A stretch of DNA of 64,000 nt, taken from positions 126,501-190,500 of the forward strand of contig NC_084886.1 of assembly GCF_958979055.1 (NCBI RefSeq). Reading direction: 5' to 3'. Numbering within the stretch: position 1 is the stretch's first letter; the number at the start of each line of letters is the position of its first letter. Of this stretch, positions 24,077 through 35,187 are shown one piece after another. Position numbers and translations under genes: made by a program. Below the pieces are notes generated by a model. That model was not told the origin of the DNA, ran no database searches, and worked only from the letters and a program-made list of their open reading frames with translations. The DNA comes from Alnus glutinosa (Eukaryota > Streptophyta > Magnoliopsida > Fagales > Betulaceae).

Positions 24077-24610
24077 AAATCACTCTTTATCATATCAAAG
24101 TGAATTCAAAGGTCTTTGAGATATGCCAAATAACAGTTTAGTCTCTAGAGTGAAATTCCGTTAAAACATTTGACATAATCTGTTAGGTGCCACGCCAACA
24201 CCAATAAAAGGACGACACCTGTCACTTTTAATTTTATATATATATATATATTAAAAATTAAAAAATTAAAAATTTATTCTTAAAAAAAATGAAAAAATGT
24301 AGCTGCCGGTTGGGCAGCCACTCCTAACCCATGGGGTGGTTGTGCAGAGGTGGCTAGGGGCAACCACCTCCGACTTGATCTAGGGTGGCCTTCGCATGCA
24401 GCCAACTTTTTCCTTTCAAAAAAAAAAAAAAAAATTATATATTTGTATTTTTTTATTAAGAGTGACACGTGTTGTCATTTTATTGGCGCTGACGTGGCAC
24501 CTCACGAAATATGTCAAATGTTTTAACGAAATTTGACTCCAATGACTAAATTATTTTTTCAGCATACCCCAGGGACCTGAATTAACTTTGATACGACATA
24601 GAGTGATTTT
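24077..24610. mobile_element. MITE with about 150-bp terminal inverted repeats
   Basis: The left arm (24077-24226) and right arm (24461-24610) are inverted copies. Shared blocks include TATCAAAGT..AATTCA, GTTAAAACATTTGACATA, GGTGCCACG and CCAATAAAA. A 234-base centre contains an AT repeat, a GC-rich palindromic section and an A-run. There is no coding content. It lies in the last intron of the PIS pseudogene. The length and quality of the arms suggest a foldback or Mutator-type MITE; target duplications are not clear by eye. Confidence 0.8.
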
Positions 24611-24660
24611 TAATTTAGGCTAACCACATGAACTGATTTTACATTCCGATTTCATTGTCT

Positions 24661-24900
24661 CTAACTCTCGTCACTAACCATTTTTTGTGTAACTTTGTTG
24701 ACTTTTTTTTTTTGCAAACTCGAATTAAGCCCATTTAGTTTAACGTCTATCGCCCTTGACTTGGCAGCATCGGTGAATATCGAAAACTCCCTTCCGGCAG
24801 AAGAAGTCGGTGGCATTTTAGCCTTTTTGACTTTGGCGGTGGTGGGGGGCAGAAAACCCATTTCCGCCACCAACTTCATTGACACCCAGCCCTACACAGC
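24661..24900 (-). other. Unidentified coding-like fragment
   Basis: The minus strand reads MSMKLVAEMGFLPPTTAKV, continues through AGREFSIFTDAAKSRAIDVK, and stops at 24661. GC content and composition look more protein-like than the surroundings, and a TGTGTAG acceptor-like motif lies just upstream. I do not recognise the family. It could be a captured exon or chance. Confidence 0.25.
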
Positions 24901-25029
24901 AAGTAATAATCAGATAAAGTGCACTACACACATATCAGATTAAATATGTAAGTTAATACAAGAGAACTAAATGCAAAGGCTTAAAACTAACATAATGCTC
25001 GCAAGCAAATGAAGGTGGAACTGGTACTT

Positions 25030-25737
25030 GGTACGCTCGAGTCTAGACGACTCCGTACGTGGATTTTAAATTTATAAGTTGAACCACTCGCAATAGTACA
25101 TATCGATTGTACTATAGTAAGGGTTATCGAACCACAGAAATTGATGGTTGTTTTGCGTAACAGAATATTTAAAGGAACGTATCTAACTTAATTTAAGAAT
25201 AAACACAAAAGTAAAGTTGTAGAATTGAAGCTACAACGAGTAAAATAAAGAAAAGCGGGAAATGAAAACAAACTTAAAGGAAACTTAGGGTATTGATCTT
25301 ATCCACTCCTCAACCGATAAAATGCTTAAAGTCTATATGGATCTTCCTATCATGCATTATATGAGCGTGTAATGGGCGTCAACCATTACGACGACCTCGA
25401 CATGAAAATACTTTAGTTAAGACGTAATCATAAAGCACCTAGTTTTACATTAAATAACTCCACATAAAGATTTAAACTACAATTGAAAAACGTTTACTCT
25501 ACCAAAGGTGTGGAGTGATTAATGCTCCCTAGCTTACTACTTTATAACACATCCTAATAAGCATACACAATATATGAAAACCCTAATTAAGCCACAATGA
25601 TAAGGTATCTAGTTCACACCGATCGCATCACGTAAAAGTTACATTATAATTGAAAAACGGTTTAAACTACCAAAGGTGTGAAACGACCGGTATTCCCTAG
25701 TATACCCTATAAGGTGACTCTAATAGGTAAACATACT
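25030..25737 (-). mobile_element. LTR-like remnant with internal repeats
   Basis: Read on the minus strand it has the look of the 3' part of a long gypsy LTR (GTGGTTCGATAACCCTTACT, then GTGGTTCAACTTATAAA). It contains a degenerate internal duplication of about 170 bases, recognised by CACCTTTGGTAG followed by GTTTTTCAATT, at about 25475-25520 and 25645-25680. No LTR ends or target duplication could be assigned. It abuts the truncated LTR that begins at 25738. Confidence 0.4.
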
Positions 25738-27797
25738 ACTCCCAAGCCACACTGATATTGCAACCAATAGTGTTAAAACCAAGCAAACTAAGCTTAAAAC
25801 ATGCCATCTCGCTCTTTAGTACAAGCTTACTATCATTTTCCGAACATGGTTAACACAGAATCCTAGGGCATTACAACTTCATGTCGAGCACGTAGTTGTC
25901 CATGCGATTACTAGAGTAAAACTCGGGTATCCAAGCATTTCCTACTGACATGCCACGACAATTCATCTACCTACTCCTAGGACACTATATTACTCATACC
26001 GAACCATGACAATATTCTTGTTCATCCAAGCTCAATGTTATAAAATTGTGCAACTAGACGATAGCAGTATACATAAGCTCTTTTGCCATTAAAACTCTTA
26101 GGCATACTAATACGTCTAGCATAAAAACTACAATATTCTATATCATGAAAACATAACACAATTTAAACAATGATATGCATGCTTATGATGGTCCTTTCAT
26201 TCCTTGTGAGACTTCCCTTCCTTTCCATCCTTTGAGGTTTACTCTTCCTTTCATTCTTATGCTCATTCTCATGCTCATGCTTTATGCTTTACAATTCAAA
26301 CTCTATACTCCTATTCTTTACAATTCATGCTTTCTTCAAATACGGTAAACCAATCAACATGTAATTTTATCATTCTACTTTGCATAATTTAAATCTTTCA
26401 TTCATACATCATTTCATAACATCATTGATATATTTGAACATACTCTAAAGTACTCAAATCAAGCAAAACAGATATATTCAACATACAGTTGGTTCGGATT
26501 TATAAAACAACATATATATTTGCGATTCTATAATATATAAAAATAACAGTTTCTCAATGAGTAAAATATCACCTGACTGCTTGCACACCGACACTAACCA
26601 GTCCTAGGCTCAATCCACAAAGTGCTGCTGTACATAACATATTGCATCTATTTAGTTTCCATCCAATAATTACACTAATTTTCACTTTGAATCGCTCAAT
26701 GACTATTTTACCCATCAATTGCCTAAGCTCATACCTAATAATAGTTCTAGGCTTATAAAATCCTCAATTTATACAAATTACTAACATTAAAACCTAACCT
26801 CCCAAATATTTATTTATTTATTTTATAAAACTCATGATTCGTTTAGGGTTAATCATCACTATCACCACAATTAGCCCATAAATTAACAATCTAATTTTAA
26901 ACAATTAAAAACCTCAAATCAATTTCATCCATTAAATTAGGGTTTTCCCAAACTTAACCTCAATAACAATATTTATTAACACAATGGCATTTACTAAATG
27001 TTAATCTCCTAAGATCCTACAAATATCAAATACCCGAAAATTAAGGCTTGAGGAAAACTTACCCAAATTCACCAAACTTCAATCCAAAGTTTGGGTAGCC
27101 TCAAGTAAGCTCCAATAAACTCAAATACCTAAAGAACATAGAGGATTAAACTCATATTTAGGATTTTACCCAAAAATCACGAAATTATGAGTTTAGTGTT
27201 TTACCTTAAAAACAATCGGTAAGAACGTAAATCCGAGTGCAAGGATCACATTTCCGAAAACGGATTGAAGATCTGACCGTTGAATCTTCGTTGATCGTAA
27301 TTTTTCTATTTAAAACTAACACTTCTTCCCTCCCTTTTCTTCTTTTCTTCCCTTTTCTTCTTTTTCTTCCCTATGCCGAGACTGCCTCTCCTGTTTGTTT
27401 CTCCCTTAAGTGAGGCGCATGTGCGCCTCACGTTATTTTTTTATTTTTATTTTTATTTTTAAACTGAAGGGCCAGGCCCTTCAGCATACGAAATGGCCAT
27501 TCGGCCATTTCGTGATTTGGCTGTACGGCCTTTCAAATGAAAGGCCGTGCGGCCATATATATATATATCATTTTAATTAACTAATTGTTTTACATTTTTT
27601 TTTCTTTTATTTCTTATTTCTTTGTAATTCCTAATTCTTTTTAGACTTTTAAAATGTTCTCTTGCATTTTATTTTCTTGGCTATAATTACAAGTCTATAG
27701 GATCAAAATGAAACATTTTTTTTTGTTTTACCACACCAAGTAGACCTATTTTTATTTTTATCCAATAAACCCATTAAATATTTTTTAGGACATTACA
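25738..27797 (-). mobile_element. Truncated large LTR, inverted relative to 28863-31710
   Basis: On the minus strand it starts TGTAATGTCCTAAAAAATAT at 27797 and matches the solo LTR on the plus strand through nearly its first 1.9 kb. The match ends at CCCAAGCCACACTG near 25738, so the last roughly 0.9 kb of the LTR is missing. The two LTRs face each other 5' end to 5' end about 1.07 kb apart. Subregions such as the CGGCC-rich palindromes at 27460-27560 differ in detail, so the copies are of different age or subfamily. Confidence 0.8.
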
Positions 27798-28159
27798 ACT
27801 TGAAAATAAGACATAAAACAAAACTACAACAAAATGTTATATATACAACACGAACTAGGTCTAACAAATGCAAATTAAGGGGTCTTGAATCGACTAATTC
27901 AAGACTTATCAATACTCTAGTTTCTCAATGGTTTTACAGTACTCAAAGTTATATAGATCCTTAGCTCGCCGTGCCATACCCCAACACATTTAGACTATAG
28001 TAATTACACCTGAACACGAGGTTTCAAGGACCTAAAAGCAACAGCAGCGACATTCTCATATTACAGGAAGGCATAGCTATGTTCTTAGATCATAATCATG
28101 AGCTTGAAACTTTAGCACCTTCGGAACACGCCTCCACATGAAAAAATAAATTCTATAAT

Positions 28160-28487
28160 TGTTAAAGTGTCCCACATAACTAAGATTTCATTCAACTGAG
28201 CACTTTATAAGCCATAGTGTCTCATCCTCTCTTAAGGTGTCTTTTGAGAGTGTCAATGGGTTCATGGACTTTCACATGGTATCAGAGCCACATGTTTCTT
28301 GTGATTATGGGCATTTTCCTCCCATTATTGTCCATGTGTTTGGCCATTAGTTGCCACACGTAAGATAGCGTGTTAAATTGTCTCACATCGCTAAGATTTC
28401 ATTCAATTTGGCACTTTATAAGTTATGGTATCTCTTCCTCTCTTAAGGCGTCTTTTGAGAGTGTCAATGGGCCCATAGACTTTCATA
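28160..28487 (+). mobile_element. TRIM (terminal-repeat retrotransposon in miniature), 328 bp
   Basis: Two 117-bp LTRs (28160-28276 starting TGTTAAAGTGTCCCACAT; 28371-28487 starting TGTTAAATTGTCTCACAT) flank a 94-base interior. TGGTATCAGAGC, the usual initiator-Met tRNA primer-binding site, follows the 5' LTR immediately (28277-28288). The target duplication ATAAT is present at 28155-28159 and 28488-28492. The unit is non-coding and must be mobilised in trans. The same family occurs at 35827-36146. Confidence 0.93.
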
Positions 28488-28862
28488 ATAATCAATTTAA
28501 CTTTGTTTATGCAAGCATGTAGAAGAATTAAAACTCAAATTACAACATTTTCTTCATTCACCAACCTCTCAATTATATAAACAATTCAACATGATAGTGA
28601 CCAAATGTATAAATTTTGATAAGGCACACATTAAAGATACACATTGACATCAAAGATGTCTTAGAACAAGAAATATAACAAATGCACCTAGCACTGACTG
28701 ACTTCACAGATTTGGAAATAAGAAAATTTCTCAATTACTTGTAAAATGTTGATTCCCAGCCAAACAAAGATAAAGCAATTAACAGCAATAGGAGTGAACT
28801 CTGTCTTGCATATACTAAAGCCTACAATGCGGAATACAATTTCCAAGATTCCTAAGGGTTAT

Positions 28863-31710
28863 TGTAATGTCCTAGAAAATATTTAATGGATTTATTAGGA
28901 TAAAAATAAAATAAGTCTATTTGGTGTGTTTAGTTTGATCCTATAGACTTGTAAATTGTAGTTAAGAAAATAAAAATGTAAGAGAATATTTTTAAGTTTA
29001 AAAAGAATTAGGAATTTCAATGAAATTACAAAAGAAATAAGAATTAAGAAAAATAAAAGAAATAAGAAATAAAAATAAAAAAATAAAAAAATAGATAGAT
29101 ATATATATATATATAAACTGGGCCGCACGGCCTAATCTGAAATGCACCTCACTTATGAAAAAGGAATGAGGCAGTGTGCCTCATTCCTTCAGACCATGAA
29201 AGTGTAGAAAGAGGGGAGGGGAGGTTTAACACCATATTGATACAAAAGTCTAGATCTACAAAGATCCAACGGTTGGATCTTCAATTCGTTTTCGAGAACG
29301 TGATCCTTGCACTTGGATCTACGTTCTTACCGATTATTTTAAGGTAAAACACTAAACTCATGATTTCGTGATTTTTGGGTAAAATCCTAAATATGAGTTT
29401 AATCCTCTATGTTCTTTAGGTATTTGAGTTTATTGGAACTTACTTGAGGCTACCCAAACTTTGGGTTGAAGTTTGGTGAATTTGGGTAAGTTTTCCTCAA
29501 GCCTTAATTTTTGGATATTTGATATTTGTAGGATTTTAGGAGATTAACATTTAGTAAATGCCATTGTGTTAATAAATATTGTTGTTGGGGGTTAAGTTTG
29601 GGAAAATCCTAATTTAATGAATGAAATTAATTTGAGGTTTTTAATTGTTTAAAATTAGATTGTTAATTTGTGGGCTAATTGTGGTGATAGTGATGATTAA
29701 TCCTAAATTAACCATGAGTTTTATAAAATAAATAAATAAATAAACATTGGTGGGGTTGGGTTTTAATGTTAGTAACTTGTATAAAATTGAGGATTTTATT
29801 TATAAGCCTAAGAATATTGTTAAGTATGAGTTTAGGCAATTGATGGGTAAAATAGTCATTGGGCAATTCAAAGGGAAATTAATGTAACTATTGGATAGAA
29901 ACTAAATAGATGCAATGTGTTATATACAGCGGCACTTTGGGGATTGAGCCTAGGACTTGTTAGTGTTGGTGTGCAAGCAGTCAGGTGATATTTTACTCAC
30001 TGAGAAACTGTTATTTTTATATATTATAGAATTGCAAAATATATATGTTGTTTCATAAATCCGAACCAACTGTATGTTGAATATATCTGTTTTGTTTGAT
30101 TTGAGTACTTTAGAGTATGTTCAAATATATCAATGATAGTTTCAGAGTAAAGTATAGTGTGTTGCATGTTTTGGATGAAATAGTAAAATGTTTAAAAAGT
30201 ATAATTTATCAGCATGATACAGTAAGGCAATGTTTACTAGTCAAGCAAAGAGCATAGAGCATGTAGTATAGAGCATGAGCATATAGTAACCCAGCAGTAG
30301 CCCAGTAACAGTTCAGTTCAGCAGTTTAACAGCAGCACATCAGCATGCATGGCATACATAGCATGATTTAAATTGTATGATGTTTTCATGATATAGAATA
30401 TTGTAGTTTTTATGCTAGACGTATTAGTATGCCTAAGAGTTTTAATGGCAAAAGAGCTTATGTATACTATTATCGTCTAGTTGCATGATTTAAGAACATT
30501 GAGCTTGGATGAACAAGAGTATTGTCATGGTTCGGTATGAGTAATATAGTGTCCTAGGAGTAGGTAGATGAATTGTCGTAGCACATCAGTAAGAAGCGCT
30601 TGGATACCCGAGTTTTTACTCTAGTAACCGCATGGACAACTATGTGCTCGACATGAAGTTGTAATGTCCTAGGATTCCGTGTTAATCATATTCGGAAAAT
30701 GATAGTAAGCTTGTACTGAAGAGCAAGATGACATGTTTTAAGCTTAGTGTGCTTGGTTTTGACGCTATTGGTTGCAATATCAGTGTGGCTTGGGAGTAGG
30801 TAGATGGATTGTCGTTGCACATCAATAAGAAGTGCTTGGATATCAGAGTCTTACTCTAGTAACCGCATGGACAACTATGTGCTTTGACATGAAGTTGTAA
30901 TGCCTTAAGGCACAGTGTTATCACAGTTAATAACGTTAGATCTATGTGCATTTGAGCTACCAACATAAAAGTATTATTGTAGGTGGGTTTATACGTGGTT
31001 GCTTCCAAGCCAATGGAACTTCTACGTATGGGTCCAACTACATAGTATGCTTTTAAATGTTTTCTGATAGTCGGTGTTTGCTGTATCAGCTATGGGGGTT
31101 TTCGAACAAAATTTTATAAATTGGTAGCTGTTATAGTGTACGCGAGACTAAAAAGAAAAATTGGTTCTTTGCGAAAACTCAGTTAGTTTAATATCACTGA
31201 GGCGGTGAACTCATCATTTCACCTATACGGATGTGGCAAACCCCCACAACCGTATAGATGATGTCCATTTGACTGCAGGTACACCTGACTTAGAGGAGGA
31301 CCCCGTAGCTGCGTATTTGGGATATTATGATTAAAGCACACCGCGACAGTCGTATTGAGTTGGACTATGGAGTTCACTCTTTTGGGGTATTTTGTATACG
31401 GCTAGTGACATAGGTGTCACATATTCTTTTGTGTAGCCATTCTTTTGTATTAGTGGAATTGTAAGCCTTAAACAGTTAGACAGATATATGGCTCTTTTGT
31501 ATGGACCACATGTATATTTAGATGTGCTTTCCGTTATGAGATGTAACGTTATGATTATTCCGCTGTTAGATATTACTCTGAATATCAGATACATGATATG
31601 GATCATGTATGTATGTTGGCTGAGCGACACGTAGTCATGCCACTGTGATGACCCTTTTATGTTTTATAAATATTTTATACAAAAAAAAAAAAAAAAAATG
31701 GGTCGTCACA
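28863..31710 (+). mobile_element. Solo LTR, 2.85 kb, gypsy type
   Basis: It starts TGTAATGTCCTAGAAAATAT and ends GGGTCGTCACA. It is flanked by a perfect 5-bp duplication GTTAT (28858-28862 and 31711-31715), so this is a complete solo LTR left by LTR-LTR recombination. It carries an internal duplication around 30560-30900 (GTAACCGCATGGACAACTAT twice). The LTR is a relative of the one in the element at 39236-46952; both share GGCTGAGCGACACGTAGTC near the 3' end. It sits in an intron of the PIS pseudogene. Confidence 0.92.
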
Positions 31711-32486
31711 GTTATCCTCTTAATATTCAACACAAAAGATAAAATTACAAAATTAGGCCATCAACAAGACACAGGCTTACATCTATCACATCTTTTGTTT
31801 GGTTTTTTGCAAGAAGAAACAGAATAATGAAAAGAACCTGCAGAAGCCAAATAATCAATTCAAGAGAATAGTAACAATAATTAGAAGAAGTGTCTTGAAA
31901 CAATAGTCTAAAGTTACAATAACCACCTCACATGCCACACAACAGTAAGCAATAAATATCCGGTTCCCATAATGTGACTTCAAAAGCCAATTTATGATGT
32001 CTTTTACATCTTTATGAACTGTCCTACCCAATAAGAAGGTACTGCAACAAAAAATTTGTGGAGATAGTTATCAAATGATGCCCACTTAGTTTCTGTTTTT
32101 ACCATTCTAATGGTAAAGGGAACTCTTCTTCATGAGTAAACCACTCTGGCCAGATCCAACCATTGATAAGCCTAAACTAAACATGGAAAAAAAGAATATG
32201 CCTGTACATTTGCAGGCAATGACTGGCAATATCTACGCAATGACAAAAAGATCGAGTCAGGCCTGAAATTTATACCCTTAAAAACTCAAACAAGTGATCA
32301 TTAAAACATAGATATTAATAAAGAAAGGGTATTAATACATATCCTACTTGAGTGGGACATACATATAGATCTCACCTGTAGACTTGAGAGAGGATTGCCA
32401 GAAGACAAGCGGTGCTAATCCTGGAAAGAAAAGATATAAAACAATGTAATAGGAGGTGGTGTGAGCAAGGGTGGACGAAGCGGAAG

Positions 32487-33211
32487 CAAGAATGTCGGCT
32501 TGAGTAATGCAAACACTGGTGAGAGTCCAATGCCCCAAAAACTTAAACAACAATGGATTAAGTTGCGTGAAAGCCATTGCATGTTAGAACAAGCAATGGA
32601 TTGAGTTGTGCTAGCATGAAAGCCGTTGCACTTTAGTAACGCTCAGTAGTTTGATTGCTTGTAGCCAACGGTCTGTTTATTAGGAGGTAGTGGAACAAGA
32701 TCTCGCGTCCCATTCTGACGTGGGGTCTCCATTTCAAGGTAGCCACCAAGGAATAATGTAAAAGCTTAGACTTTACATTGATAATTCATAAAGGATGGAG
32801 AGAACTCAAACATAAATAAAGAAAGGAGAAGTGTGACATGTTTCTAGAGACAAATAGGAAACGCAAACAAGAATGTCAGCTTGAGTAATGCAAACATTGG
32901 TGAGAGTCCAATGCCTCAAAAACTTAAACAAGCAACACATTGAGTTGTGTTAGCGTGAAAGCCTCAATCTGTTGCGCGTTAGTAACACACAGTAGTTTGA
33001 TTGCTTGCAGACAATGGTCTGTTTATCAGGAGGTATTGGAACAAGATCCCACATCCCATTCTGATATAAGGCCGCCATTTCTAGGTAGCCACTGAGGAAT
33101 AATGTAAAGCTTAGAATTTACATTGATAATTCATAAAGGACAGAGATAACTCAAACATAAATAAAGAAAGGAAAGAAGTATGACATGTTTCTAGAGACAA
33201 ATAGGAAGTAT
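32487..33211. repeat. Tandem duplication of about 380/345 bp in a PIS pseudogene intron
   Basis: The unit starting CAAGAATGTCGGCTTGAGTA (32487) recurs from 32868 (CAAGAATGTCAGCTTGAGTA) to about 33211, with substitutions and small deletions in the second copy. Both copies contain GGTCTGTTTAT and GACATGTTTCTAGAGACAAA. There is no coding content. The duplication lies between the first two recognised pseudogene exons. Confidence 0.9.
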
Positions 33212-33289
33212 GGGGGAATGAGGAAGAGAGAGATTTGAAGATTACTTGTCTGTCAACCTATCCAAAACAGTGCCAAAGGTTGAAACTGG

Positions 33290-35187
33290 AAAAGGAGAAG
33301 AATTAATCAATAGGTATGCCCTAATATCTCTGTATGTGTGTGTTGGGTATCATCCATTTAAGGAGTAATTTAAGATAGAAATGTAAATGTTTAATCAAGT
33401 CCCACACCTTTATTTAAAAAAAAAAAAGAGACAAAAACATAGGTGATGATGTTTCACTAAGTAACAAATTAAAGAGAGACAGAAAGAGGGAGTAGGTTCA
33501 ACTAGCTTTCCAGATGCATTGATACCCATTATTGGTTGCCTTTATATCATAAAAGGCATAAAAACTCTTTTGCCACCAAGTACTCGACGTCTTGGAAAGA
33601 CATCCCTACAACTCATGTCAATGACCACAAGACAAGTGCCATGGATATCAACGATGAAAAGCATTAGCATATTATACTTCGTTTAATAATATATATTGAC
33701 TACCACTAGTATTGCAGTATGTTGAACTACTTACTAGACATGTTACTTCTTCACTGATAGTGTGAAATACTTACTAAAAACCCATTGTTATGACACAATA
33801 ATAGTTTAAAAGATTAAAAATATTAAAATACAGCAAGTTACAACTCAGAAAACTCATAATCTTTTACCTCCACATATTAATGGGATAAAATGCCACAACC
33901 ATAAAGTTACATTTTTGTTAACCGATGTACTTCAAAATATGAGTGGCAAGGAAGAAAATTGAGGCTCACCAAATTCAAACTTCACAAAGCTTTAAAGTCA
34001 TTCTTATCCCACATTCATTAGTGCCTCATTCTTAGTCTTGTTATCATAAAAAACATAGTGAAAAAGTCTTACTCTTCCTTTCCCAGTCTCTAAGATATAG
34101 CCAAAATGCCACGGAATCTTTATAACAATCATGATATCTGCAATGGGTCAATATTCTAATCTCTCACATATATCCCACTCACAACCAATATTGGTTCCAA
34201 TTCTTTAACTTACCTGCAACATCTACCTCAACCAAAGGCTCATCTACATTACATCATTACTGAAACCAGAAGGAACTAAACCCCCTACCCAAAGTAGCTA
34301 ATGCTGACTTATGCTAGTTGCATTTTGTAAATCTGAGTTCAATCAAGTGGGTAATAACAAATCCAAACAGTAAAGGTAATGTCACCTCTTAGATATAAAT
34401 TCTCCCATCTCTTGTACTATACTTATAGTAAATCACCAACCTTATACAAAAACCAACCTATTTGAGTAGAAAAAGTAATCACCTTGAGCATTTTATTTTT
34501 TTGATAAGTAATCTTGAGCAGTTTATTTACAGATATGTTTAACCTAGATCAAACATATAACCCTCATCTTCAGCCTTTTTCTTTTTTCTTCTTTTCCTTT
34601 TTCCTTTTTGGGAAAATTGCCTAACTACAGCAAAGCATACACCATTTGTCTTGATGATGTTCCAATGCAACAGTAATTTACTAACCTGGTCAAGAAAATA
34701 ACATTGCTTAACACTTATCGGCCCAGCATAAGAGTACTGTAATTCAAGAAACAAAGTACAATGTTATTAATCTTTTTCCTTCTCATTTTGCAAAATCACT
34801 ACAAATCATATCAAGAAAATCTTCTCTCTTTTTCTCTCACCAAATCAAGCCAAATTGATTGAATCAATCCATTTGAAAGAGAGAGAAAGAGAGAGTCTCT
34901 CGTAAAAGATACGATGCATAGGCTTTGAGCATTTGACAAACAGTGAGAGATTGAGAGGTGGAGAATGATAACTTTAGTCATGAATTTGTAGTCTTGTGCA
35001 TATGCCTTTTTTCTCTCGGGCCCTTTTTTCTTTTTAATTGTCGTTCGCTCCCCATGCTTTCGCACTCTAGCGTCGGTAGGGACCCAGAGAGTTCCCTTCA
35101 CTTTTAGCATTCCTTTGTAGATATCCGGATTTCACCCTTACACGCGAAATTCTACTCTCTTTTGTCTTACTTGTTAAGTTGTATGTT
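33290..35187. other. Stretch upstream of the PIS pseudogene, no gene recognised
   Basis: I searched here for the missing first PIS exon (reverse complement of a DGWxARKFNQ-coding sequence) and did not find it. Minus-strand readings at 34539-34754 and 34811-35110 are short and unrecognised; the latter is followed by a GAGAGAAAGAGAGAG tract. Confidence 0.5.

Larger units (their letters stand above)
22648..33285 (-). pseudogene. PIS1: Phosphatidylinositol synthase pseudogene, exons spread over 10.6 kb
   Basis: Minus-strand exons in order: 33285-33246 (STFGTVLDRLTD, keeping the G-x3-D-x3-D half of the CDP-alcohol phosphotransferase motif), 32420-32376 (ISTACLLAILSQVY), 32262-32202, 32041-31927 (HKDVKDIINWLLKSHYGNRI), 31837-31781 (VLFIILFLLAKNQTKDVID), 28821-28739 (LLIALSLFGW) and 22701-22648 (MRTAADLCVLYDINQKQ, stop). 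The order and content match plant PIS, which makes phosphatidylinositol from CDP-diacylglycerol and inositol in the ER. Breaks: about 5 bases are missing in 32262-32202 (frameshift; DIASH is recovered in another frame), about 13 bases are missing at the end of 28821-28739, one donor reads GC, and the first exon with the DGxxAR half-motif was not found up to 36 kb. Introns hold a solo LTR, a TRIM, a partial LTR, a MITE and a LINE. Confidence 0.85.

Noticed and set aside
24661..24900. Real exon of an unknown gene on the minus strand
   Set aside because: No family recognised and no partner exons found nearby; kept only as a low-confidence feature.
25023..25031. ACTTG as a target duplication partner for the LTR end at 27797 (ACTTG at 27798-27802)
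   Set aside because: The sequence after the left ACTTG does not look like an LTR end (no TG, no GGGTCGTCACA complement) and homology to the solo LTR stops at 25738. A 5-mer match can be chance.
25738..31710. One inverted-LTR element of the same kind as 39236-46952
   Set aside because: The right LTR has its own complete GTTAT duplication, so it is an independent solo LTR, and PIS exon sequence lies between the two LTRs.
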